Origin: JAAURB01 sp049647265
GTDB taxonomy: Bacteria > Cyanobacteriota > Cyanobacteriia > Cyanobacteriales > Microcoleaceae
DNA length: 64,000 bases
Direction: 5' to 3'
Assembly (NCBI GenBank): GCA_049647265.1
Contig: JBARXJ010000053.1
Location: 1-64,000, forward strand
In this document: positions 1 through 8,422 of the stretch, piece after piece
How positions within the stretch are numbered: position 1 is the first letter of the stretch
Layout: each line of letters opens with the position of its first letter
Notes under the pieces: model-generated
Seen by the model: the letters and a program-made list of their open reading frames with translations, nothing else
What the model was told of the DNA's origin: nothing
Database searches by the model: none
Made by a program: the position numbers and the translations under genes

Positions 1-63
1 GAGATTTTTGACGAGGTGGGAAAAGTTTGATACCATACAGCTATTAGTTTTTTAAAATTTATC

Positions 64-97
64 AGCCTCTAGTCTATCAAATTAGAGGCTCTTTTTT
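64..97 (+). terminator. Rho-independent terminator of an upstream gene outside the window
   Basis: AGCCTCTA (64-71) and TAGAGGCT (83-90) form a perfect 8-bp stem with an 11-nt loop, followed by CTTTTTT. The T-run lies on the + strand side, so it probably ends a + strand transcript that enters from before position 1. It sits just past the end of the decayed helicase gene on the other strand. Confidence 0.75.
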
Positions 98-547
98 AAG
101 TCTTTTCACTAACATTCAACACTTCTGCATTTAACCCTAACTGTTCTAAAAATTGAATCCATGAAACCCCTCGTTTCTGATATTCTCTTAAGTTGCCTTG
201 CAGATGATAGCAATCAATTTCCCAGGGTTTCCATTGGGTGGCGGTTCAATTTCTAGATAACGACTTAATTCAGGTGCAGGGACGGGTTCATTTTCACTAC
301 TAGGAAGCAGGAAATATTTTGTTGCGAGATTCTGACTGAGTGTGCCGTATTTGGGTGCAGGCAGTTTTAATTCATCCCTCAAAAAACTCAACAATTGATC
401 CTGATTTAACTGTTTGGGATGGCGGGTTGGGGACTGTTTTTTTCACGTCTTGGGAGTGGTTTCTGTCTCTACCCAGAGAAAAAAGGCTCCAGTTTGGAGA
501 AATTCAGCGTCTACTTGGGGAATCCAGGTTCCGTGAAGAATTTTCAT
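96..547 (-). pseudogene. Decayed SNF2/DEAD-type helicase gene (N-terminal part with internal deletion)
   Basis: Read on the minus strand from ATG at 545-547, the product begins MKILHGTWIPQVDAEFL and continues FLWVETET, which looks like the start of cyanobacterial SNF2-family helicases. An in-frame TGA at 443-445 interrupts it. The same frame then stays open to 188 (DELKLPAPKYGTLSQNLATKYF and on). A second piece in another frame, ending at the stop at 96-98, reads LREYQKRGVSWIQFLEQLGLN, matching the Q-motif region (LRPYQ.RGV.WL.FL) just before the helicase Walker A motif. Several hundred codons between the two pieces and the whole helicase core are missing. The family assignment comes from recognised motifs, not a search. 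It is almost certainly non-functional. Confidence 0.7.
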
Positions 548-783
548 CCCTACCTATTCTCGCGCACCATAATATTAGAATTTACTGCTATTTAGTTTAG
601 CTGAAGATGGCGCTTAATCCAATACAATTGGTAACAGAAAACCGCAAGGGGTTCTCTGGGGGTATCCCCAGGCTAAAATTGAGCCATTTCTCTTGGTGCG
701 CGCACATGGTGCGAACTTCCTCTACTTGGGGGTTTCCCCCATGAACAACTTTTGTAAGAAGCACGCGACTGTCGCACCGCTTT

Positions 784-924
784 TTATAAATCAGGTAATA
801 TTGCTATAGCTTCTCTTTGACGGTTGCTAATTTCTTGATCAATTTGTAGAGTCTGTTGATAGTATTCTATTGCCGGGTGGTATTGAAAAAAACTTTTGTA
901 AACTAAAGAAGGAAGGTTGAATAA
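784..924 (-). pseudogene. Remnant of a tetratricopeptide-repeat protein
   Basis: The minus-strand frame from 924 down to the stop at 784-786 encodes YKSFFQYHPAIEYYQQTLQ followed by IDQEISNRQREAIAIL. This fits one TPR unit of the kind found in cyanobacterial TPR/CHAT proteins (G.Y..AIEYYQQ.L.I..E..DR..EA). There is no start codon and no room for more repeats, so it is a fragment. The rest of 601-930 shows only short GC-rich inverted repeats and no credible gene. Confidence 0.45.
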
Positions 925-930
925 TTAGTT

Positions 931-1539
931 ATGACAGAATCATTTCGCTTTGAACCCTTTCTCTGGATTCATTTTGCCGGTTTAATTACACTGCCTATCT
1001 GGTTTGGACTGTTTGCCGTCGGATTTGCCATTGGTACGCCGCTACTGCCGTTTTGGTTAGAGTTAGGGTTAGTCGCCACTGTGGGTATTGCACCGATACT
1101 GTGGATGCAGTTGTATCGCCCATTTTATATCTTTAGTATTTTATTAGTTGCAGTTAAACCCAACACTTTAACGTTAGTACAACGACGGATTTTGAGCTGT
1201 TTTCGGACTAAACTGAATCAGACTTTATCTCTGGTTACGACAGTTTTGCTGATTATCCTGTTGTCCCAGGTCAACCGCGTGAACGTTTGGGTGAGTCATG
1301 TGGCGGGGATATTTCCCCAGTGGCATGGAATGGGGTTATTATTGGCAACGATGGGTTGTTTGGGTTGTAGTCTATTTTGTCTGATTCCCAGTAGTGTAAT
1401 GGGGGTGTTATTGACCAAACGTGACGATTTTATTCAAACTTCTCCTTTAGGTGAAAGCGAAATTCGGCACTGGTTTTCTATCTTCGGTTGGCAGGTTGAG
1501 CAAATTTTACCGATTTCTTCTTCTAATACTTCAGGCTAA
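931..1539 (+). CDS. Low-complexity tail membrane protein family
   Basis: A 202-residue integral membrane protein. It opens MTESFRFEPFLWIHFAGL, close to the conserved start (F..DPFLW.H.AGL..LP) of a cyanobacterial family known as low-complexity tail membrane proteins. Hydrophobic segments lie at about residues 14-36, 42-62, 64-78, 98-112 and 128-155. The C-terminus after about 165 is soluble (HWFSIFGWQVEQILPI) and ends in a short Ser-rich tail, shorter than the tail that names the family. The function of the family is unknown. A GGAAGG sequence about 15 bp upstream could serve as a ribosome-binding site. Confidence 0.7.
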   Translation: MTESFRFEPFLWIHFAGLITLPIWFGLFAVGFAIGTPLLPFWLELGLVATVGIAPILWMQLYRPFYIFSILLVAVKPNTLTLVQRRILSCFRTKLNQTLSLVTTVLLIILLSQVNRVNVWVSHVAGIFPQWHGMGLLLATMGCLGCSLFCLIPSSVMGVLLTKRDDFIQTSPLGESEIRHWFSIFGWQVEQILPISSSNTSG

Positions 1540-1691
1540 ATAGATAAAAAGTAAGCCTTGCTACAGGCATTTTCGCTAAATATTTGTAACAATAGAAAAA
1601 AACCATTTAATTCGAGAGCATTCTGCTCTCAATGATCGTGAGAGCAATTGCTGATAGTAATGGTATTGATATTTTAGTGGATATACAAACA

Positions 1692-1910
1692 ATGGCTTAT
1701 TCAACTTCGGACATTCAAACAAACAGTACTAACCCACAATGGTCGGAAGATTCTCAGATTTGGCAGAGTTTAAAACAGGCGATCGCAGCGAGTTCGGGTT
1801 TTCAGCGCTGGCAGTTAGAACACCAAAGTTTGGCTGATGTTCAATCTTTGAATTTAGACGGGCAAGTTCAACGTTATCTACGAGAGACTTTAGAAACCCT
1901 GGCTTATTAG
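1692..1910 (+). CDS. Small conserved cyanobacterial hypothetical protein
   Basis: A 72-residue soluble protein starting MAYSTSDIQTNSTNPQW and ending LDGQVQRYLRETLETLAY. The C-terminal RYLRETLETLAY ending is of a type I associate with small conserved cyanobacterial proteins, but I cannot name a function. The frame is open from an earlier ATG at 1632 (92 residues). I chose 1692 because the extra 20 residues look unlike the rest. A small hairpin (GAGAGC-ATTCT-GCTCTC) sits just before the 1632 ATG. Confidence 0.55.
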   Translation: MAYSTSDIQTNSTNPQWSEDSQIWQSLKQAIAASSGFQRWQLEHQSLADVQSLNLDGQVQRYLRETLETLAY

Positions 1911-2227
1911 ATGTACGATGGTTGAGGAATACGACTCTATCATGCTACTGCTGAGGCAATGTCGTTTGCAGTTAGCGATCGCCGATTGAGTCTGGGGATG
2001 GTTTAACAATCAGATAATGCTGCTGCGGGATATGATCACAGATCATATCCTGTCAATTTTTGTGTTGGGACAAATGCTATACTCTTTTAGCTATACCGCT
2101 TCAACGACTGCACTCCCATACCATCAATCCTGTAATTTGTCCTGAACAGTCTCTGTCAGATTAAAATTGTCAAAATATAGTTAAGATTTGTTACAATACA
2201 TCAAAGATAGTGACATGAGATCTAACA
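1911..2227. other. Intergenic region upstream of kaiA
   Basis: 317 bp with no convincing gene. It holds one GCGATCGC palindrome near 1976, the perfect inverted repeat listed separately at 2028-2050, and presumably the kaiA promoter. I could not assign -35/-10 boxes with confidence. Confidence 0.5.
2028..2050 (+). terminator. Perfect 10-bp inverted repeat, possible terminator before kaiA
   Basis: GGATATGATC (2028-2037), loop ACA, GATCATATCC (2041-2050), then TGTCAATTTTT. The stem is perfect but the T-run starts 6 nt later, so it could be a weak terminator for the small gene ending at 1910, or an operator upstream of kaiA. Confidence 0.45.
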
Positions 2228-3187
2228 ATGTTGATGATGGAGAGAGAATCGCATCATGATTCTAAGGCAAATGATTTGACTCAAAATTCCTCCGCAACTC
2301 AGCATCCTCAAATCTCCCTCTGTATGTATGCGCCGTCTGACACCTTGAGAAAGGGTATCATGGCCAGTTTACAAAGGGAACGCTATGTCTTGCTCGAAAT
2401 CAACTCAATTACAGAGTTTATCAAGTACATCATCGACGAACATCATCAAGTTGATTGTTTAGTGGTCGTTTGGGATGAGGACTTTAGTTTTTTAGCGGAT
2501 CAATTGCAACAACAATATATTTTTCTACCCATCGTTGTTGTTGATCCTCAACCGATTTCAAGCGAGCAAACGGCGGTAGAAGACTTAACCACCAGCCTCT
2601 ACCCCAAAACTGATTTTGTTTATCATTCTTATGAAGTAGAAGTAAGCATTGAGCAACTCGATCAGATTGATAATTATATCGCTCAAGCCATCCGACAGTT
2701 TGTTACCCATGCCGTGACCACACGCTTGAATGATTCATCCTCACCATCAGATACGCCGACTGAATTAACTCGTTTTATTGAGCCTCAGCAGAAACGGCTT
2801 GCTGAGAAATTGCAAGAGCGATTAGGATACCTTGGTGTGTATTATAAGAGAAACCCCCGCAATTTCATACGAAATCTGTCTACAACAGAGCGTCAGGAGT
2901 TGTTAGACCAATTAAAATCAAAATATCGTCAAATTGTTTTAAACTATTTTTCCAAAGATCCCGATCTAAATAAGAAAATAGACGAGTACGTTAACATCGC
3001 ATTTTTTGCCGATATTCCGATTAGCCGGATTGTTGAAATTCATATGGAGTTAATGGATCAATTATCCAAACAGTTAAAGTTAGAAGGACGGAGTGAAGAA
3101 ATGCTTTTAGATTATCGATTAACCTTGATTGATATTATGGCTCATATCTGTGAAATGTATCGCCGCTCAATTCCAAAAGAGTCTTGA
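2228..3187 (+). CDS. kaiA: Circadian clock protein KaiA (full length)
   Basis: KaiA stimulates KaiC autophosphorylation by binding the KaiC C-terminal tail; the phase is reversed when KaiB sequesters it. The 319-residue product carries both domains: a pseudo-receiver at about 30-160 (ISLCMYAPSDTLRKGIMASL) and the all-alpha dimerisation/KaiC-binding domain from about 195 (QRLAEKLQERLGYLGVYYKR through LIDIMAHICEMYRRSIPKES). It is about 35 residues longer than the 284-residue Synechococcus elongatus protein, mainly from a polar N-terminal extension; internal ATGs at codons 3 and 4 leave the exact start open. Heterocyst-forming cyanobacteria often have a short KaiA lacking the receiver-like part, so this points to another lineage. 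kaiB follows after 247 bp, consistent with a separate kaiBC promoter. Confidence 0.97.
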   Translation: MLMMERESHHDSKANDLTQNSSATQHPQISLCMYAPSDTLRKGIMASLQRERYVLLEINSITEFIKYIIDEHHQVDCLVVVWDEDFSFLADQLQQQYIFLPIVVVDPQPISSEQTAVEDLTTSLYPKTDFVYHSYEVEVSIEQLDQIDNYIAQAIRQFVTHAVTTRLNDSSSPSDTPTELTRFIEPQQKRLAEKLQERLGYLGVYYKRNPRNFIRNLSTTERQELLDQLKSKYRQIVLNYFSKDPDLNKKIDEYVNIAFFADIPISRIVEIHMELMDQLSKQLKLEGRSEEMLLDYRLTLIDIMAHICEMYRRSIPKES

Positions 3188-3434
3188 TATTTATTCATTA
3201 TTTTAAGCCACAGATCCCTTCTTAAAGTAACTTAAAATTCATTGATTATTTATTAAGAAATTATTAAGATTTACAACCATCTAGTCTCAGGTTAGGTTGA
3301 ACAGATCGCGATTATCAGTATGAGATTGCAATTCTCCATATCGCGCTTGCATCAAGCATGGTAACTTAAAACTCGTAAGAAAATCTAACCCATCATCAAC
3401 AAACTTCAAATTATCCTACAGTACATGAATTTTT

Positions 3435-3749
3435 ATGAGTCCCTTAAAGAAAACTTATGTCCTTAAATTGTATGTTGCGGGGAATACTCCCAACTCGGTG
3501 CGCGCGTTGAAAACACTTAAAGATATCCTTGAAAAGGAATTTCAAGGGGTTTATGCTTTGAAGGTGATTGATGTCCTGAAAAATCCCCAATTGGCTGAAG
3601 AGGATAAAATTTTAGCAACGCCAACATTGTCTAAGATATTACCTCCTCCGGTTCGTAAAATTATTGGAGATCTCTCAGACCGTGAGAGAGTCTTGATTGG
3701 CTTAGATCTACTCTATGAAGAGTTAAGCGATGAAGAAGGCAACTCGTAA
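3435..3749 (+). CDS. kaiB: Circadian clock protein KaiB
   Basis: KaiB is a fold-switching thioredoxin-like protein that binds the KaiC CI ring at night, captures KaiA and recruits output proteins. The 104-residue product opens MSPLKKTYVLKLYVAGNTPN and carries the very conserved stretch VIDVLKNPQLAEEDKILATP and PPPVRKIIGDLSDRERVLIG. Length and sequence match the family; the acidic tail (ELSDEEGNS) is typical. An out-of-frame ATG lies 10 bp upstream of the chosen ATG. The gap to kaiC is 201 bp and contains a short ORF of its own. Confidence 0.98.
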   Translation: MSPLKKTYVLKLYVAGNTPNSVRALKTLKDILEKEFQGVYALKVIDVLKNPQLAEEDKILATPTLSKILPPPVRKIIGDLSDRERVLIGLDLLYEELSDEEGNS

Positions 3750-3806
3750 TATAAGGATTTGATCATCATACTGGGCTAATCTATCTTTTGCAAGGAGCGC
3801 TCAATA

Positions 3807-3857
3807 ATGACTGTACAATTCTTCAAATACTCAATCGACATCTTTAAGCTGGACTGA
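3807..3857 (+). CDS. Possible 16-codon ORF between kaiB and kaiC
   Basis: ATG at 3807 lies 9 nt after AAGGAG (3792-3797), a stronger Shine-Dalgarno match than any I see before kaiB or kaiC. It encodes 16 residues, MTVQFFKYSIDIFKLD, and stops at 3855-3857, 93 bp before kaiC. It could be a regulatory upstream ORF for kaiC or the start of a decayed gene. Nothing but the ribosome-binding site, spacing and frame supports translation. Confidence 0.35.
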   Translation: MTVQFFKYSIDIFKLD

Positions 3858-3950
3858 TATTGCAACTAGCAGTACTATCATGTTTTATGCTAAATATATC
3901 AATAGATTTATTAAGTTTCATTTGAAGTAAAAAATTTTTTAATCGCAATT

Positions 3951-5513
3951 ATGAGTGAAAATATCACAGAAGAAATTCAAGATGGACGGAAACTGATTAG
4001 TGTACAAAAAATTCGCACCCTGATTGAAGGATTTGATGATGTCAGCCACGGAGGAATGCCGATTGGACGAACCACTTTAATTAGCGGGACTTCAGGCACC
4101 GGAAAAACGTTATTTGCGGTTCAATTTCTTTACAATGGGATTGTTCATTTTGATGAACCGGGAATTCTTGTCACATTTGAAGAAGCGCCAAATGATATTA
4201 TTAAAAATGCCTATAGTTTTGGTTGGGATCTACAAAAGTTAATCGATCAAGGAAAACTTTTTATATTAGATGCCTCCCCCGATCCAGAAGGACAAGATAT
4301 TGTCGGAAATTTTGATTTATCGGCTTTAATTGAACGGATTCAATATGCAATTCGTAAGTATAAAGCTAAGCGAGTTTCGATTGATTCAGTGACTGCTGTC
4401 TTCCAACAATATGATGCAGCCGGAGTCGTACGTCGAGAGATTTTTCGCTTAGTTGCTCGGCTTAAGCTGGTGGGAGCAACAACAGTCATGACGACAGAAA
4501 GAGAAGCAGAATATGGCTTAGTGGCGCGATTTGGTGTAGAAGAATTTGTCTCGGATAATGTGATTATTCTTCGTAATGTTTTAGAAGGAGAACGTCGCCG
4601 CCGCACCGTCGAAATCCTCAAGCTTCGAGGTACAACTCATATGAAAGGAGAGTATCCTTTTACCATTACAAATAACGGAATTAGTATTTTCCCCTTGGGT
4701 GCAATGCGTTTAACTCAACGTTCTTCTAATACTCGGGTTTCTTCGGGTAATGAAACATTAGATGAAATGTGTGGCGGCGGCTTCTTTAAAGATTCAATTA
4801 TTTTAGCGACAGGCGCGACAGGAACAGGGAAAACATTACTGGTGAGTATTTTTATTAAAGATGCTTGTCTCAGTGGAGAACGAGCCATTTTATTTGCCTA
4901 TGAAGAATCCCGCGCTCAGCTATTACGAAATGCAAATTCTTGGGGAATTGATTTTGAAGGAATGGAGCGTAAAGGTTTACTTAAAATTCTCTGTAGCTAT
5001 CCTGAATCAGCCGGAGTAGAGGATCACTTACAAATGATTAAATCAGAAATTTCTGAGTTTAAACCCTCTCGCATTGCCATTGATTCTTTATCCGCACTAG
5101 CACGCGGTGTCAGCCAAAATGCCTTTAGACAGTTTGTGATTGGGGTAACCGGATATGCCAAACAAGAAGAGATTACGGGTTTCTTTACCAACACAACCGA
5201 TCAATTTATGGGGTCACATTCGATTACAGATTCCCATATTTCAACGATTACAGATACGATTTTGATGTTGCAATATGTCGAAATTAAAGGGGAAATGTGC
5301 CGAGCCATTAACGTATTTAAAATGCGAGGATCTTGGCATGATAAAGGCATTCGAGAATACACGATTACTGAACATGGCCCTGAAATCACTGATTCATTCC
5401 GGGATTATGAACGAATTATTAGTGGTTCCCCCACAAGAATTGCAGTGAATGAGAAAAGTCAACTGTCTCGAATTATTCAAGGGGTGGGAAATGATGATAT
5501 GGAAGGTGAATAA
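3951..5513 (+). CDS. kaiC: Circadian clock ATPase/kinase KaiC
   Basis: KaiC is the hexameric core of the clock, with an ATPase CI ring and an autokinase/phosphatase CII ring. The 520-residue product has two RecA-like halves: CI with Walker A GTSGTGKT (about residue 46) and CII with Walker A GATGTGKT (about residue 288). The paired phosphosites are present in SHISTITDT, equivalent to S431/T432; the N-terminal spacing matches Synechococcus numbering. The C-terminal segment that KaiA binds (ERIISGSPTRIAVNEKSQLS) is intact. Catalytic glutamates are visible in VTFEEAP and FAYEESR. It is followed after only 20 bp by the PlsY/dikinase fusion, suggesting co-transcription. Confidence 0.98.
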   Translation: MSENITEEIQDGRKLISVQKIRTLIEGFDDVSHGGMPIGRTTLISGTSGTGKTLFAVQFLYNGIVHFDEPGILVTFEEAPNDIIKNAYSFGWDLQKLIDQGKLFILDASPDPEGQDIVGNFDLSALIERIQYAIRKYKAKRVSIDSVTAVFQQYDAAGVVRREIFRLVARLKLVGATTVMTTEREAEYGLVARFGVEEFVSDNVIILRNVLEGERRRRTVEILKLRGTTHMKGEYPFTITNNGISIFPLGAMRLTQRSSNTRVSSGNETLDEMCGGGFFKDSIILATGATGTGKTLLVSIFIKDACLSGERAILFAYEESRAQLLRNANSWGIDFEGMERKGLLKILCSYPESAGVEDHLQMIKSEISEFKPSRIAIDSLSALARGVSQNAFRQFVIGVTGYAKQEEITGFFTNTTDQFMGSHSITDSHISTITDTILMLQYVEIKGEMCRAINVFKMRGSWHDKGIREYTITEHGPEITDSFRDYERIISGSPTRIAVNEKSQLSRIIQGVGNDDMEGE

Positions 5514-5533
5514 AAACTTTATAACTTAAAAAA

Positions 5534-8383
5534 ATGTGGCTGACACTCTTTTTTCTTCTAATTTGTTTTGGACTAGGTAGTATCCCTTTTCTTCGCTTCA
5601 TTGTTCGAGCGTTCTCCGGTAAAAATCTAACTCAATTGGGAACGGGAAATGTCAGTGTGAGTGCGGCTTTTACCCAAGGGGGAACTGTAGCCGGAATTAT
5701 TGGAGTCATCACAGAAATTCTACGAGGAATTACGCCTATTTTTCTGGCTCAATTCTGGTTTCCCCAAACACCCGCAGTTGGGTTAATTGGATTAATTGCA
5801 TTAGTGGCAGGACGTTATTTTTGCACTCAAGGCGGTGGTGTCACTAATGTCACTTGGGGTTTTTTATTCTACTCCCCTGTCGTGGCACTCACAACAGGTT
5901 TTAGCGGTTGGCTGATTTGGCAATTCGGACGATTTCAGAGTCGCCTCACCGCCACTCAGGCGCGACTCCGGGGGGTACGTTGGGGAGTGTTAACCGCCCC
6001 CATTTGGTTAGGATTGTGGCATCATATCCAACAACAACCTCTCTCTATTTTGGAACTGATAGCCGCCAGTGGTTTAGCATTGGAACTGCTGCTGATTAAC
6101 TTACGTCAGGGTGATGACTGGGAACGTTATATGAACAAAAGTTTACTTTCGCTAGATAACAAACTTGATGTTTCAAGCTGCGGTGAGAAAGCCACACGAC
6201 TCAGCCAACTTCAACGCGCTGGGTTTAATATTCTTCCCGGTTGGGTGATTTCCGCTGAAACACCTACCCCTGCGGATATCTCTTTACCCCCCTCCAGTTT
6301 TCCTTTAATTGTTCGTTCCTCTGCCGTGGGAGAAGATAGCGAAACCAACTCCGCCGCCGGACAATATGAAACCATTGGCCCTGTATCCCATCCCCAAGCG
6401 TTACAAACTGCAATTGAACAGTGCCGCCAATCTTATAACAGTGAAACAGCGGTTGATTATCGTCGGCAGCGACAACTTCCTGAAACCGGAATGGCGGTTC
6501 TAATTCAGCCGTATTTACAGGGGCAAGTCTCGGGGGTAATGTTTAGTCGAAATCCCCTTGATGGCAGTGCTAAAGTAATCATTGAAGCCTTGCCGGGCGG
6601 CGCAGAAGCGGTTGTTGGCGGACAACAAACACCCATACATTTGGAAGTAGAAATTAATCCCTCAGAAACCATTGAATCTAATGATATTTTACCACAATCT
6701 ATCATTATTGAGTTAGTCGAAATTGCTCAAAAAATTGAAGCATTTTATCATGGGATTCCTCAAGATATTGAGTGGAGTTGGGATGGTGAAAAAATCTGGA
6801 TTTTACAAAGTCGGCCAATTACTAATTTACGCCCCATTTGGACAAGAACGATTGCCGCAGAAGTCATTCCCGGAGTGATTCCTCCCTTAACTTGGTCAAT
6901 TAATCGTCCTTTAACTTGTGGAGTCTGGGGAGAAATTTTTACGATTGTATTAGGAAACCGAGCCGCTAAATTAAACTTTGAAGAAACGGCAACTTTACTC
7001 GGTTCTCATGCCTATTTTAACGCCACATTACTGGGTGAAATCTTTCGGATGATGGGATTACCCGAGCAAGGATTAGAGTTTCTCTTACGTGGACAAAAGA
7101 TGGGCAAACCGCCCCTGGCAAAAGTCAGTTCTTCTTTACCCGGTTTATGGCGATTAGTTCAACGAGAACGACAACTTGTTAAAGCATTTAAACGAGACGA
7201 AGAACAACTATTTAACCCAGCTTTAGAACAGTTAAATCAAGAATATTATACTCAAAATATTAACTTAAATACGCTGTCTTTACCGCAACTGTTAGAACGG
7301 GCTGAATTGATTCAACAGTTATTAAAACCTATTACTTACTATAATATTTTAGGGCCGATTGGATTAGCAATTCGACAAGGGATTTTTAAAGTTCCTCAAG
7401 AGTGGTTATCCGCAGAAAATGCTCCTGAAGTGGCTTCTATGACTGCTTTACAGCAATTAGCAACTCAACTGCAACAACTTAAGGCCGAAAATAAACAAAA
7501 TTTACAAGATGTTTTTCAACAGAATCAAGCCATACAAAATCAATTTGAAAAATGGTTAGAAACTTATGGATATTTAAGTGAAGTGGGGACAGATATTGCG
7601 GTTCCAACATGGCGAGAACAAGCAGAAACCTTCAAAAACTTGTTATTAAATTTGGCTCAAAAACCATCTTCAAAGCCTAATAAAGATGAAACTATTCAAC
7701 TCAACTTATGGCAAAAGTGGCGACTTTCACGCTGTCAACCCCAGGCTATAACTAAAGCAAATATTGCAACCGTTTATAATCAACTTTTAGCACAGTTACG
7801 CTGGACTTTTTTAGCCATTGAAGAGCGAGGAATTAGTACAGAGATTTTATCTCAGCCGGGAGATATTTTTTATTTACAATATTCTGAAATAAAAGCCTGG
7901 ATTCAAGACAATAACTCTAGTTCGCTATTAACAAAAGTCAATCAATGTCGTCAACAATTTGAACAGGATAAAACTAGAACGGTTCCTAAAGTTGTCTACG
8001 GAAATATCTTACCAAAATCATCTCCTGCAACTCAAATTACACCCAATCAAGATAATAAATTACAAGGTATTCCGGCAAGCGTCGGTTGTGTCGAAGGTAT
8101 CATTAAAGTTTGCCCGAGCTTAGCAATTGATTTAACCAATAATGAACAATATATATTAGTTGTACCCTATACAGATGCAGGTTGGTCACCATTATTATTA
8201 ATGGGGAAAGCGATTATTTCCGAAGTCGGCGGACAGCTTTCTCACGGTGCAATTATTGCGCGAGAATATCAAATTCCAGCCGTGATGAATATTCCGAATG
8301 CGATGCGCTATTTTAAGGATGGACAGCGGGTGAGAGTGGATGGTTATCAAGGAACAGTAGAATTACTCAAGGATAACCATTAA
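5534..8383 (+). CDS. Fusion: degenerate PlsY-like membrane domain + rifampicin-phosphotransferase-like dikinase
   Basis: 949 residues in three parts. Residues 1 to about 200 are a multi-helix domain resembling PlsY glycerol-3-phosphate acyltransferase: GTGNVSVSAAF (36-46) aligns with the GSGNPGATN motif and LRQGDDWE (about 188-195) with the NI.RL..G.E motif, but the usual His and GGKG residues are not preserved (GRYFCTQGGG). Residues about 205-440 are an ATP-grasp (PPDK N-terminal) domain with LIVRSSAVGEDSETNSAAGQ and VSGVMFSRNP. Residues about 445-820 are a helical domain beginning EVIPGVIPPLTWSI, as in rifampicin phosphotransferases. Residues about 830-949 are the swivelling phosphohistidine domain with GGQLSHGAIIARE, His904 being the expected phosphocarrier. 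No PEP/pyruvate TIM barrel is present, so the acceptor is probably a small molecule. It lies 20 bp after kaiC on the same strand. The substrate is unknown; the acyltransferase half may be structural or lipid-binding only. Confidence 0.8.
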   Translation: MWLTLFFLLICFGLGSIPFLRFIVRAFSGKNLTQLGTGNVSVSAAFTQGGTVAGIIGVITEILRGITPIFLAQFWFPQTPAVGLIGLIALVAGRYFCTQGGGVTNVTWGFLFYSPVVALTTGFSGWLIWQFGRFQSRLTATQARLRGVRWGVLTAPIWLGLWHHIQQQPLSILELIAASGLALELLLINLRQGDDWERYMNKSLLSLDNKLDVSSCGEKATRLSQLQRAGFNILPGWVISAETPTPADISLPPSSFPLIVRSSAVGEDSETNSAAGQYETIGPVSHPQALQTAIEQCRQSYNSETAVDYRRQRQLPETGMAVLIQPYLQGQVSGVMFSRNPLDGSAKVIIEALPGGAEAVVGGQQTPIHLEVEINPSETIESNDILPQSIIIELVEIAQKIEAFYHGIPQDIEWSWDGEKIWILQSRPITNLRPIWTRTIAAEVIPGVIPPLTWSINRPLTCGVWGEIFTIVLGNRAAKLNFEETATLLGSHAYFNATLLGEIFRMMGLPEQGLEFLLRGQKMGKPPLAKVSSSLPGLWRLVQRERQLVKAFKRDEEQLFNPALEQLNQEYYTQNINLNTLSLPQLLERAELIQQLLKPITYYNILGPIGLAIRQGIFKVPQEWLSAENAPEVASMTALQQLATQLQQLKAENKQNLQDVFQQNQAIQNQFEKWLETYGYLSEVGTDIAVPTWREQAETFKNLLLNLAQKPSSKPNKDETIQLNLWQKWRLSRCQPQAITKANIATVYNQLLAQLRWTFLAIEERGISTEILSQPGDIFYLQYSEIKAWIQDNNSSSLLTKVNQCRQQFEQDKTRTVPKVVYGNILPKSSPATQITPNQDNKLQGIPASVGCVEGIIKVCPSLAIDLTNNEQYILVVPYTDAGWSPLLLMGKAIISEVGGQLSHGAIIAREYQIPAVMNIPNAMRYFKDGQRVRVDGYQGTVELLKDNH

Positions 8384-8422
8384 GATACTTGAACCGCAAC
8401 GTTTAAATCATAACACATAATT

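Noticed and set aside
340..600. 86-codon + strand frame
   Set aside because: It is antisense to the SNF2-type pseudogene, where motifs are recognisable.
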